This document shows, piece after piece, positions 56,001-61,461 of a stretch of 64,000 nt of DNA (positions within the stretch are counted from its first letter, which is position 1; each line of letters opens with the position of its first letter). The stretch comes from Amycolatopsis jiangsuensis (GTDB lineage Bacteria > Actinomycetota > Actinomycetes > Mycobacteriales > Pseudonocardiaceae): NCBI RefSeq assembly GCF_014204865.1, contig NZ_JACHMG010000001.1, positions 7,342,501 to 7,406,500 of the forward strand. Direction: 5' to 3'. Both the position numbers and the translations under genes were made by a program. The notes under the pieces are model-generated. The model was not told the origin of the DNA. It did not search any database and was given only the letters and a program-made list of their open reading frames with translations.

Positions 56001-58030
56001 GCGACGAGTCCTACGCGAAGGCTGCCGGCCCCTTCCCCGTGCTCGACGTGCGCCGTGCGAAGGCCGCGCCGGGCCCGGTTGTGCTCACCGTTCCGGCCGA
56101 CCCCCGTCCGGCCGGAACGGTGCTCCTCACCGGCGGTACCGGCAAGCTCGGTGGAGTCGTCGCACGGCACCTCGCCACCACCGGCCGTGCTGCGGAGGTC
56201 CTGCTGACCAGCCGTTCCGGCCCGAGCGCCGGCGGCGTCGCGAACCTGGCCGCGGACCTCGCGGACCGTGGCGTCACGGTCGGCGTCACCTCGTGCGACG
56301 CCGCCGACCCGGCCGCGCTCGCCACGGTGCTCGACCGGGTGCCGCAGCTGACCGGTGTCGTGCACGCCGCGGGGGTCCTCGATGACGGCGTCATCGGTTC
56401 CCTGACCCCGGAACGGGTCGACGCGGTGATGCGGCCCAAGGCGGACGCGGCGTGGCACCTCGACCGCCTCACCCGAGGCCGGGACCTCGACCTGTTCGTC
56501 CTGTTCTCCTCCGCGGCGGCCACGCTCGGTGCGCCCGGCCAGGGAAACTACGCTGCGGCCAACGGGTTCCTCGATGCGCTCGCCACCCGCCGCCGCGCGG
56601 CCGGCCTGCCCGCCGTGTCCCTCACCTGGGGCCTGTGGGCCGACGCGACCGGTATGACCGAAGGTCTCAGCACCACCGAACGTGCCAAGTTCGGCCGCAC
56701 CGGCATCGGCTCGCTCGAAGCCGGGCAGGGCCTGGCGTTGCTGGATCTGGCGGTGCGGCGGGACGAAGCGGTACTCGCTCCGCTCCCGCTCGACGTGCCG
56801 ACGTTGCGGGCCATCGCCCGTGCCGGTGGCCGGCTGCCCGCCGTCCTGAGCGGCCTCGCACCCGCGCCACGGGTGGCCCAGGACGTCTCGGCCGGTGCCG
56901 CTGGCGCAGCCTTGCGGGAGAAGTTCACGAAGGCCGGCCCGGCGGACCGCGACGGTGTGCTCGTCGAGCTGGTGTGCGAACAGGCCGCGGCGGTGCTCGG
57001 CCACGGCGCACCGGAAGCCGTCGAGGTCGACACGAGTTTCCTGGAACAGGGCATGGATTCCCTGACGGCCGTGGAGTTCCGCAACAGGCTCGCGATGGTG
57101 ACCGGGCTACGCCTGACCGGTGCGCTCGCGTTCGACCATCCGACCCCGGCCGCTCTCGGTGCGTACCTGGCCGGGCGACTGTCCGAAGAGGACGCGCCGA
57201 AGCCGGCCGCGACAGCACCGGCCCCGTTGGAGTCGTTGACCACGTTGTACCTGCGCGCCGCTGAGGAAGGTCGTGCGGGCGAGGTGATGCAGCTCGTGCA
57301 AGGACTGGCGCAGTTCCGCGAGAAGTTCACTGAAGCATCCGAAGAGGACACTCCGCCGGTGGTCTCGGTCTCGCTAGGAACGGCGCGGCCTCGCGTGCTC
57401 TGCCTGCCGTCGTTCGCCGGCACTGCTGACGCCCGTGAGTTCGCCCGCTTCGGCCGTGGCTTCCGCGGAGCCCGCGCGGTTTCCGCCCTGCCGGCCCCCG
57501 GTTTCGCGACCGGGCAACGGCTCGCCGCGTCGTCCGAGGCACTGCTCGACGCGTACGCCGCGGCGATCCGGAAGTCCTTGCCGGACGAGGACTTCGTCCT
57601 CGCGGGTTACTCGTCGGGCGGCCTGGTCGCGCACGCGCTCGCCGCGAAGCTGGGCGAGTCCGGTCCCGGACCGTCGGCGCTGGTACTGATCGACACGTTC
57701 ACCCCGGAGGACGCCGGGGTGCCCGGGGACGTCCTCGCCGCGCTCCCGGGCGCGGTGCTGGCCGGGGCGGGCGACACGGAGGCCACCGGCGGCGACGGCT
57801 GGCTGACCGCGCTGGCGCACTACTACGCGTTCGACTGGCGCGGACTGCCACAGCTGACTGTGCCGACCCTGCTCGTCCGCGCGACGAGCGCACCGGACTC
57901 CCGCTGGGACCTCGCGCACGACGTCACGACCGTGACCGTGCCGGGGGACCACTTCACGATGATGCGGGACCACGCCGAAACCACCGCGCGGGCCGTCGAG
58001 GAATGGCTCGCCGAGCGAGGAGAGCGGTAA
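47096..58030 (+). CDS. Terminal modular type I PKS: module L (KS-AT-KR-ACP), module M (KS-AT-DH-ER remnant-KR-ACP) and thioesterase
   Basis: The protein has 3644 residues. N-terminal docking helix MQNEEKLLGYLKQ... Module L: KS 34-460, AT 575-852 with YASH (methylmalonyl), KR 962-1365 (WGSGLLAGY, A1-like), ACP Ser 1476. Module M: KS 1535-1945 (active DTACSSS, but divergent, with FGISPKEAL and an unusual GGWLQVYGN loop), AT 2052-2352 with Ser in GHSQGE and the atypical specificity motif FVAH at 2246-2249, DH 2420-2700 with catalytic His 2454 (HVIRGAMVLP) and Asp 2619 (DAAQQ). Next are the KR structural half, an ER with its middle missing (about 2885-3005), and a B-type KR from about 3008 (AAGVLDD, GNYAAANG). 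ACP Ser 3322 (GMDS). The thioesterase (3432-3644) has Ser 3506 (GYSSGG), Asp 3533 and His 3619 (GDHF). This protein should add the last two units, dehydrate the last, and release the chain, probably by lactonisation. A TTA codon lies at 49001-49003. Confidence 0.97.
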   Translation: MQNEEKLLGYLKQATAKLRTTRARLREVSEREREPIAVVGMGCRYPGGVRDPEGLWALLASGGDAISAFPADRGWDVESLYDPDPEAAGTTYVAEGGFLHGVADFDAAFFGISPREALAMDPQQRLLLEIAWEAIEGAGIDPEALRGSATGVFAGAAPSGYLGAGAGMAGSEGHLITGNVTSVISGRVSYTLGLEGPAVTVDTACSSSLVAVHLAVQALRSDECSLALAGGVTVMADPAEFVGFSRQRVLAADGRCKAFAAGADGMGIAEGAGVVLLERLSDARRNGHEVLAVITGGAVNSDGASNGLSAPNGPSQQRVIRAALASAKLGTGDVDLVEAHGTGTELGDPIEAQALLATYGQGRSAERPLWLGSVKSNIGHAQQAAGIAGVIKTVLALRHGTLPATLHAGEPSPHVEWDSGNVRLLQETMPWPKDEHPRRGAVSAFGISGTNAHLILEESPEPPAAEDEDAPIEVRPAVGSVLDRTDLQPWLVSGRGAAALPAQAGRLREHALANPEQDPADVAWSLATSRTAFDRRAVVLGHDRGELTAGLAALATGRSAPEVVTGAVAAAGVGRTVFVFPGQGSQWAGMGRELAEVSPVFAARLAECRDALAPYLDLDAALAGELEGADVVQPALWAVMVSLAEVWRVAGVRPDAVVGHSQGEIAAAAVAGVLSLDDAARVVALRSKALTALAGRGGMLSIAEPADEVRVRIEPWGDRVSIAAVNGPVSTVVSGEPDALRELAESADVRTRMVPVDYASHSAQVDELRDEIIQHLHGIEPREGEIPLVSSMSGEWNPHMDAEYWYASLRETVEFERAIRILGEDHGVFIEASPHAVLTGAISDTLDEPVVTGTLRRDDGGAGRLLTSFAEAWTRGASVDWSTILGGRTVPLPTYAFRHRRFWPVFDQPPPATEDAEFWATVEGGDVAELAEALDLATGTAEELLPALAAWRRRKHSPVTDWRYRITWAPAAEPAVTSLSGTWLVVSRDEAADCVAALRSRGAETELLSTDATSREDLLAALPAGDYTGVVSLLALDERPLPEHPVVPNGVAATLALVQALGDAGIEAPLWALTAGAVAATQGETPSIPQAQVWGLAQVIGLELPHRWGGLIDLPGTWDDQVVTRLTGVLAGCGEDQIAIRASGLLARRLVRARAPKPGRYEPRGTVLITGGTGLIGSRMGAWLADRGAGRLVLTSRSGAGAAGVPTLVADLAGRGCAVDVAACDTGVRDQVAGLLDRIATTGPRLSAVAHAAGVARASFVTDTTVEQLADVSAGKVDGARHLDELTGDLDAFVLFSSGAATWGSGLLAGYAAANAALDALAESRRARGLAATSVAWGLWGGGGMGAGDAGDQLRRYGLRVMDPDRGIEALAQALDGGDGSLAVADIDWEQFAPTFTMRRPSPLLSTLPDAVRALAGRVEEVEDGELAQRLAPLTGADRLSTLIGLVRAEAAAVLGHSDAAEVEAERAFRDLGFDSVTAVELRNRLTEVTGIRLPSTVVFDYPSATALAGFVLDGLFGAEATAPQVTVGAVADDDPIVIVGMGCRFPGGVGSPEQLWDLLSAGTDAISPFPKDRGWDIRGLYGQEGGFVQDAAEFDAGFFGISPKEALAMDPQQRLLLEVSWEALERAGIDPASLKGSRTGVFAGGWLQVYGNVLAKSSMQGYTPASDGGSVLSGRVSYTLGLEGPAVTIDTACSSSLVALHFAVQALRSGECTLALAGGVTVMPTPGAFGFGSALALAENGRCKPFSADADGMGMGEGAAMLAVERLSDARRNGHPVHAIVRGTAVNQDGASNGLTAPNGPSQQRVIRAALASGGLSTQDVDAVEAHGTGTVLGDPIEAGALIATYGQHRGDPVWLGSIKSNLGHTQAAAGVAGIMKMVLGMRHQVLPRTLHAEERSPHIDWDAGRVQLLTEPVAWPGGDRPRRAGISGFGISGTNAHVIVEEPPAIETPPVLGLPAVLTGEVHAWPVSGRTADGLAAQAGRLREFALARPEFDPADTAWSLATTRTTFPHRAVVVGEDREELAARLAAVATGQPDSMAVAGSVPVGGPGKVVFVFPGQGSQWPGMGRQLFVESPVFAERFTECAYALRSVVDWDPVAVLTGAEGAPAPETAEVLQPLLWALMVALADVWRAAGITPDAVVGHSQGEIAAATVAGILSPEDGARVVALRSKALSELDVEGGMLSAVLPADEVRELLAPWGDRLAVAAVNGPQATVVSGEPEALTEFERELRARRVMRWRIPQTDFVAHSRLCEPVEAVLAETLSDLRPTTGAVPFFSTVENRWLTGPELDAAYWYANVRNTVRFADAAVGLAESGHRSFVEVSAHPVLTTAIEDVLETRADLADPVLTGTIRRDDGGAARVLCSLAEAHVHGLPVDWSAVLGGGRRVELPTYAFRHQRYWPKPNGANADGAEELGLDPVGHPLLGAAVERADGGELVCTGRISLRTHPWLADHVIRGAMVLPGAAFAELAFTAGAHAGCSLVEDLTLEAPLVVPADGAVRLQTVVAAPDEAGRRAFTVHSRAGDDLPWTRHASGVLSPAAELPAQDADFATWPPAGAEPVEIDGFYALTAEGGYALGPAFQGLQAVWQRGTDVFAEATLPEEASADAAVFGLHPALLDAAQQAGVFATGGWDSGETWLSFGWSGMTLHAAHARTVRVRLRRDAEGGLSLTAADAAGAPVCTVDAVVMRKATAADASTGDRTGEAMFGVDWVPVRAARRDPAGHWAVLGELAVPGIETRSYDRIEDLVGTEPEFVLATLPDHDGTPEQVRRVTGEVLGLLQRWLAEPGFESGRLVLVTHGAVAVAPGEDVTDLAGAAVWGLVRSAQSENPDRFVLADLAPDASADALVTALGSAEAELAIRADGVRTRRLVRPADGLALPAEPWRLTGDGIEPAPVVAPAQGEVRVAVRAAVSGGEFDSGFDGGGFAGVVAETGPGVTRFVTGDRVRGTAPGSCASFVTVPAERLTAMGDESYAKAAGPFPVLDVRRAKAAPGPVVLTVPADPRPAGTVLLTGGTGKLGGVVARHLATTGRAAEVLLTSRSGPSAGGVANLAADLADRGVTVGVTSCDAADPAALATVLDRVPQLTGVVHAAGVLDDGVIGSLTPERVDAVMRPKADAAWHLDRLTRGRDLDLFVLFSSAAATLGAPGQGNYAAANGFLDALATRRRAAGLPAVSLTWGLWADATGMTEGLSTTERAKFGRTGIGSLEAGQGLALLDLAVRRDEAVLAPLPLDVPTLRAIARAGGRLPAVLSGLAPAPRVAQDVSAGAAGAALREKFTKAGPADRDGVLVELVCEQAAAVLGHGAPEAVEVDTSFLEQGMDSLTAVEFRNRLAMVTGLRLTGALAFDHPTPAALGAYLAGRLSEEDAPKPAATAPAPLESLTTLYLRAAEEGRAGEVMQLVQGLAQFREKFTEASEEDTPPVVSVSLGTARPRVLCLPSFAGTADAREFARFGRGFRGARAVSALPAPGFATGQRLAASSEALLDAYAAAIRKSLPDEDFVLAGYSSGGLVAHALAAKLGESGPGPSALVLIDTFTPEDAGVPGDVLAALPGAVLAGAGDTEATGGDGWLTALAHYYAFDWRGLPQLTVPTLLVRATSAPDSRWDLAHDVTTVTVPGDHFTMMRDHAETTARAVEEWLAERGER
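49205..49568 (+). repeat. 364-bp exact repeat in the module L AT, copy 2 (copy 1 at 17697-18060)
   Basis: Identical partner of the module E AT segment, in a different PKS gene more than 31 kb away. Confidence 0.92.
53240..54150 (+). other. Acyltransferase domain of module M with atypical FVAH specificity motif
   Basis: Aligned on the shared D...HS frame, this AT reads TDFVAHSRL where the others read VDYASHSAQ (methylmalonyl) or VSHAFHS (malonyl). The active Ser ([10 protein letters not shown]) is present. It is the only AT in the window outside the two standard classes and sits just upstream of the extender-unit cassette. It is therefore the best candidate here for using hydroxymalonyl- or methoxymalonyl-ACP. 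That assignment is inference; I do not have a verified signature for this substrate. Confidence 0.6.
55748..56105 (+). other. Internally deleted enoylreductase remnant in module M
   Basis: Between the KR structural half and the KR Rossmann half lies about 120 residues in the place of an ER, whose usual length is about 300. The start (GEVRVAVRAA, then FAGVVAETGPGVTRFVTGDRV) matches the N-terminal GroES-like part of PKS enoylreductases, and the end (FPVLDVRRAKAAPGPVVLTV) matches the C-terminal edge. The NADPH-binding middle, with the usual glycine-rich AAAGGVG loop, is absent, as is the LNFRD substrate loop. The reading frame is kept. The domain cannot bind NADPH as a normal ER would, so the enoyl double bond should remain. 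Confidence 0.8.
57388..58027 (+). other. Terminal thioesterase domain
   Basis: This alpha/beta hydrolase domain at the C-terminus of the last PKS carries GYSSGG (nucleophile Ser, codon 57611-57613), Asp in LVLIDTF (57692-57694) and His in PGDHF (57950-57952). It resembles macrolide type I thioesterases and marks the end of chain assembly. Confidence 0.9.
58017..58024 (+). promoter_or_regulatory. Ribosome binding site for the fkbK-like gene
   Basis: GAGGAGAG lies 8 bases before the ATG at 58033, inside the last codons of the PKS gene. The stop (TAA) and the start are 2 bases apart, so the cassette is co-transcribed with the PKS. Confidence 0.7.
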
Positions 58031-58032
58031 CG

Positions 58033-58896
58033 ATGACCGACCACACCGAACACCGGCTCGCCGTGATCGGCGCCGGCGTGATGGGCACGAACATCACGGC
58101 ACTCGCCACCGGGCACGGCGTGCCCGTGGTGCTGGTGGACGTGGACGACGAAAAGCTCGCGGCCGCGCGGCTGACCGTGCGGCAGAAGCTCAAGCACGCG
58201 CAGCTGATGGGCGTGCTGCCGGAGGGCCGCGGCCGCGGGGAGCTGGTCACCACGACCACGCTCGCCGACGTCGCCGAGGCGACGACCGTGATCGAGGCCG
58301 TCACCGAAGTCACCGAGGTCAAGAACAAGGTGCTGACCGAGGTCGGCGGCCTCGTCGCGCCCGGCACCCTGGTCATCTCCAACACCTCGTGCATCCCCGT
58401 GGACGAGATGGCGACCTGGGTCCCGCGCGGTGACGAGCTGGTCGGCGTGCACTTCATGAACCCCGCTTACCTGATCGAGATGGTCGAGGTCATCCGCGGC
58501 ACCGGCACGAGCGACGCCACGATGGAGCGGGTCACCGCGCTGCTCTCGGTGCTGGGCCGCGAAGGGCTCGTCGTGAACGACGCGCCGGGCTTCGTGATCA
58601 ACCGGCTGCTGCACCCGCTGATCAACCGCGCGGCGATGCTCGTGCAGGAGGGCGTGGCGTCCGCCGAGGTCGTCGACGGCCTGCTGGAGGGCTGCCTCGG
58701 GCACTCGACCGGCCCGCTGCGCACCGCCGACCTGATCGGTGTGGACAACCTCGCCGACTCGCTCGTGGTGCTGCACGAGCGGACCGGCGACCCCGAATGC
58801 GCCCCGTGCGACCTGATGCTCCAGCTGGTCCGCGACGGGCACCACGGCCGGAAGACCGGCCGCGGATTCTTCGACTACCGGAAGGCCGCCGAATGA
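58033..58896 (+). CDS. fkbK: 3-hydroxyacyl dehydrogenase of the alkoxymalonyl-ACP pathway (FkbK family)
   Basis: The protein has 287 residues. An NAD-binding Rossmann domain comes first (GAGVMG at about 11-16), followed by the catalytic region VHFMNPAYLIEMVEVI and the NDAPGFVINRLLHP segment typical of 3-hydroxyacyl-CoA dehydrogenases. In the known FK520/ansamitocin/geldanamycin pathways this family oxidises glyceryl-ACP at C-3 on the way to hydroxymalonyl-ACP. The neighbouring ACP, acyl dehydrogenase and FkbH-type genes support that role over fatty-acid oxidation. The start is the ATG at 58033, chosen for its binding site; the open frame further upstream only overlaps the thioesterase end. 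The stop overlaps the next start by four bases (ATGA). The family name follows the FK520 cluster; the cluster-specific name is unknown. Confidence 0.92.
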   Translation: MTDHTEHRLAVIGAGVMGTNITALATGHGVPVVLVDVDDEKLAAARLTVRQKLKHAQLMGVLPEGRGRGELVTTTTLADVAEATTVIEAVTEVTEVKNKVLTEVGGLVAPGTLVISNTSCIPVDEMATWVPRGDELVGVHFMNPAYLIEMVEVIRGTGTSDATMERVTALLSVLGREGLVVNDAPGFVINRLLHPLINRAAMLVQEGVASAEVVDGLLEGCLGHSTGPLRTADLIGVDNLADSLVVLHERTGDPECAPCDLMLQLVRDGHHGRKTGRGFFDYRKAAE

Positions 58897-59165
58897 CCAC
58901 CGCGAACCCCGCCGTCGACCCGAAGGCCGTCGAGGCGCAGCTGCTGGCGTTCCTCACCGAACGGATCAAGGCCCCGGTCGAGCCCGGCGACGACCTGTTC
59001 CGCGCCGGGCTGGTGTCTTCGATGTTCGCCATGCAGCTCGTGGTGCACCTCGAGGACACCTACGACATCGAGATCGTCGGCCCGGAGCTGACGCTGGACC
59101 ACTTCCGCAGCGTCGACGCGATGACCGCGCTCGTGCTGCGGCTGAGCGGGAAGAACGATGGCTGA
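58893..59165 (+). CDS. fkbJ: Discrete acyl carrier protein for alkoxymalonyl extender unit (FkbJ family)
   Basis: Small protein of 90 residues. It has the carrier-protein fold pattern DDLFRAGLVSSMFAMQLV, with Ser 43 as the likely phosphopantetheine site (the Ser-Ser-Met takes the place of the usual Asp-Ser-Leu). In the FkbJ/Asm14 family this free-standing ACP carries the C3 unit from glyceryl-ACP through to the finished extender, which is then delivered directly to a PKS AT. The start overlaps the upstream stop (ATGA) and its own end overlaps the following gene by 8 bases, so translation is coupled on both sides. The longer open frame from 58797 is rejected because it lies wholly within the upstream gene. 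Confidence 0.9.
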   Translation: MTTANPAVDPKAVEAQLLAFLTERIKAPVEPGDDLFRAGLVSSMFAMQLVVHLEDTYDIEIVGPELTLDHFRSVDAMTALVLRLSGKNDG

Positions 59166-60258
59166 GCCGGTCTTCCCGGACGAGCTGGTCGGCGACGGCC
59201 CCGCCACCTGGGACGTCACCGGTGAACTGCCGCCGGATCTGCTGCGCAAGCTGGGTTCGATGGGCCTGCTGTGCGCGGAGGTGCCGGCGCGGTTCGGCGG
59301 GCTCGGCGTGTCCAGTGTGGACAACGGTGAGCTGACCGCGCACGTCGGGCGGTTGTGCAGTTCGTTGCGCAGCATCATGACCTCGCACGGGATCGCGGCG
59401 ACGGCTGTGCGCCGGTTCGGCGATCGCGAGCAACGGCGCCACTACCTCGGGGAGCTGACCGGCGGCAAGCTCGCCGCGGTCGGGTTCAGCGAACCCGGCG
59501 CCGGCAGCGACCTGGCGGCGATGACCACACGCATCGAAGCGCAGGGCGAGGAAGTCGTGGTGACCGGCGAGAAACGCTGGGTCACCGCTTCGCGCTACGC
59601 CGACTACCTGCTCGTCCTCGGCCGCCACGGTGACGACGCGGCCGCGGTGATGGTCCCGGCCGACGCGCCCGGCGTGACGATCGAGCCGGTGCCGCAGCCG
59701 ATGGGCTGCCGCGCGGCCGGCCACGCACGCCTGGTGTTCGACGGCGTGCGGCTGCCGGTGTCCACTGTGCTCGGTGGCGGCCGTCAGTCGTTGTCGCTGC
59801 TGTTCACCACGGCCCTGTCCTACGGCCGCATGTCCGTCGCGTGGGGCTGTGCCGGGATCGTACGCGCGTGCCTCGACGCCGCGGCCACCCAGGCCGCCAC
59901 GCGCGAGCAGTCCGGGAAACCGCTGGGCGAACACCAGCTGGTCGCCGGGCACCTCGCCGATCTGTACGTCGCCGAGCAGACCGTCACGCAGGTCTGCCGG
60001 CATGCGAGCGAGCAGTGGGACGCCGGGTCGCCGGACCAGGCCGTCGCGGCGGTGCTCGCCAAACACGTCGCGGCCACCCAGGCCGCACAGGCGGCCGCGA
60101 AGGCGATGCAGGTGCTCGCCTCGTGGGGTGCCAACGACGGACACGTGGTCGCGCGCGCGTACCGCGACACGAAGCTGATGGAGATCATCGAGGGCAGCAA
60201 CGAGATCTCCCGCCTGGTACTGGCGCGGCACGCGCTGGACCGGGTCGCCCACCCCTGA
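59158..60258 (+). CDS. fkbI: Acyl-CoA (acyl-ACP) dehydrogenase of the alkoxymalonyl-ACP pathway (FkbI family)
   Basis: The protein has 366 residues with the acyl-CoA dehydrogenase plan: N-terminal helical part (LGSMGLLCAEVPARFGG), a middle beta domain with the FAD/substrate motif GFSEPGAGSDLAAMTT, and a C-terminal helical domain with the catalytic-base region MEIIEGSNEI. In the FkbI/Asm15 family the FAD enzyme acts on the ACP-bound intermediate during oxidation to (hydroxy)malonyl-ACP. It overlaps the ACP gene by 8 bases and is followed after 16 bases by the FkbH-type gene. Its context, between ACP and FkbH homologues, makes a fatty-acid degradation role unlikely. Confidence 0.93.
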   Translation: MAEPVFPDELVGDGPATWDVTGELPPDLLRKLGSMGLLCAEVPARFGGLGVSSVDNGELTAHVGRLCSSLRSIMTSHGIAATAVRRFGDREQRRHYLGELTGGKLAAVGFSEPGAGSDLAAMTTRIEAQGEEVVVTGEKRWVTASRYADYLLVLGRHGDDAAAVMVPADAPGVTIEPVPQPMGCRAAGHARLVFDGVRLPVSTVLGGGRQSLSLLFTTALSYGRMSVAWGCAGIVRACLDAAATQAATREQSGKPLGEHQLVAGHLADLYVAEQTVTQVCRHASEQWDAGSPDQAVAAVLAKHVAATQAAQAAAKAMQVLASWGANDGHVVARAYRDTKLMEIIEGSNEISRLVLARHALDRVAHP

Positions 60259-60261
60259 ACC

Positions 60262-60268
60262 GGAGGAG
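60262..60268 (+). promoter_or_regulatory. Ribosome binding site for the fkbH-like gene
   Basis: GGAGGAG, one of the strongest Shine-Dalgarno sequences in the window, stands 6 bases before the GTG at 60275 and fixes that start. Confidence 0.8.
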
Positions 60269-60274
60269 AATCCC

Positions 60275-61363
60275 GTGGCGGACGAGCCGACCCTGGTCAA
60301 ATGCCTGGTCTGGGACCTGGACAACACGCTGTGGCGCGGCACCCTGCTCGAGGATGGCGAGGTCGCGCTGTCCGACGAGATCCGCGCGCTGATCGCGGAG
60401 CTCGACTCGCGCGGCATCCTGCAGTCGGTGGCGAGCAAGAACGACCACGACCACGCCTGGGCGCGGTTGGAGGCACTCGGGGTCGCGGAGTACTTCGTGC
60501 TGCCGCGCATCGGCTGGGGCCCGAAGTCGGAGTCGGTGCGCGCGATCGCCGACGAGCTGAAGTTCGCGCCCAGGACCGTCGCGTTCGTCGACGACCAGCC
60601 CGCCGAACGCGCCGAGGTCACCTACCACCTGCCCGAGGTCCGCTGCTACGACGCGGCCGAGGTGCTGGAGCTGACCCAGCGTCCGGAGTTCAGCCCCGAG
60701 GTCGTCACCGTGGACGCGAAGCGGCGTCGCTCGATGTATCAGGCGGGGTTCCGGCGGGACGCCGCGCGCGAGTCGTTCGGCGGACCGGACGAGGACTTCC
60801 TGCGGTCGCTCGAGCTGGTCATGGAGATCAAGCGCGCGGACGAGACCGACCTGTCGCGCGTCGAGGAACTGACGTTGCGGACCAGCCAGATGAACGCGAC
60901 CGGCGTGCACTACTCCGACGCCGACCTCCGCGCGTTGCTGGCGGACCCGGACCACGACGTGCTGACCGTGACACTGGCCGACAAGTTCGGCACGCACGGC
61001 GCGGTCGGCGTGCTGCTGCTCGGCTACCACGAACAGGTGTGGCACCTGAAGCTGCTCGCGACGTCGTGCCGTGTCGTGTCGTTCGGCGCGGGCGCCGCAC
61101 TGCTCAACTGGCTCGTCGACTCCGCCGCACGCGCCGGCGTGCACCTGGCCGCGGACTTCCGGCGTACGGACCGCAACCGGATGATGGACATCGCCTACCG
61201 CTTCGCCGGGTTCACCGACGACGACTGCGCGTGCCTGGCCGGGCCCGGAAGCGGGGAGCGCGGGGACATCCAGTTCCGCCATCTCGCGGCCGACCGCCGA
61301 CCGGCCCCGTCGACGATGACGCTGGCGGCGCCGGAACTGGGCCGTACTCCCGCGGGCGCGTGA
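60275..61363 (+). CDS. fkbH: FkbH-type HAD-superfamily protein, glyceryl-ACP synthesis
   Basis: The protein has 362 residues. The N-terminal HAD-like half shows the hallmark LVWDLDNTLWRGTLLEDG (about residues 10-27), then ASKND and AFVDDQPAERAEV. The C-terminal half (from about 185) resembles the GNAT-like domain found in FkbH proteins (MEIKRADETDLSRVEELT, LLGYHEQVWHLKLLATSCRV). The family takes 1,3-bisphosphoglycerate, removes a phosphate and loads the glyceryl group onto the discrete ACP, the first step of hydroxymalonyl/methoxymalonyl-ACP formation. With the three genes before it, this gives a complete route to hydroxymalonyl-ACP. No O-methyltransferase (FkbG type) follows here; the next gene is a PKS. 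Confidence 0.94.
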   Translation: MADEPTLVKCLVWDLDNTLWRGTLLEDGEVALSDEIRALIAELDSRGILQSVASKNDHDHAWARLEALGVAEYFVLPRIGWGPKSESVRAIADELKFAPRTVAFVDDQPAERAEVTYHLPEVRCYDAAEVLELTQRPEFSPEVVTVDAKRRRSMYQAGFRRDAARESFGGPDEDFLRSLELVMEIKRADETDLSRVEELTLRTSQMNATGVHYSDADLRALLADPDHDVLTVTLADKFGTHGAVGVLLLGYHEQVWHLKLLATSCRVVSFGAGAALLNWLVDSAARAGVHLAADFRRTDRNRMMDIAYRFAGFTDDDCACLAGPGSGERGDIQFRHLAADRRPAPSTMTLAAPELGRTPAGA

Positions 61364-61461
61364 GTGTCCAGCCGCCGATTTTCCGCAGCTGAACGGCTGC
61401 TTTACGGCGTCGGGGGCCCCTGGGAAACTCCGTTCTCGGTGCGCGGACGAAGGTGAGCGAG
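61364..61461 (+). other. 98-base spacer between the extender cassette and the loading PKS gene
   Basis: This is one of the two longest gaps in the window that hold no gene. It contains a small hairpin (GCAGC/GCTGC, 61385-61389 and 61396-61400) followed by TTT, and an 8-base palindrome GGGGCCCC at 61413-61420. A purine-rich GAAGGTGAG at 61449-61457 is the likely ribosome binding site for the next gene. I see no convincing promoter or strong terminator, so read-through is possible. Confidence 0.4.

Noticed and set aside
55748..56105. A functional enoylreductase in module M
   Set aside because: The segment has only about 120 residues and lacks the NADPH-binding glycine-rich loop, so it is a remnant.
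61385..61420. Rho-independent terminator after the fkbH-like gene
   Set aside because: The hairpin has only five paired bases and three T residues after it; this is too weak to call a terminator.
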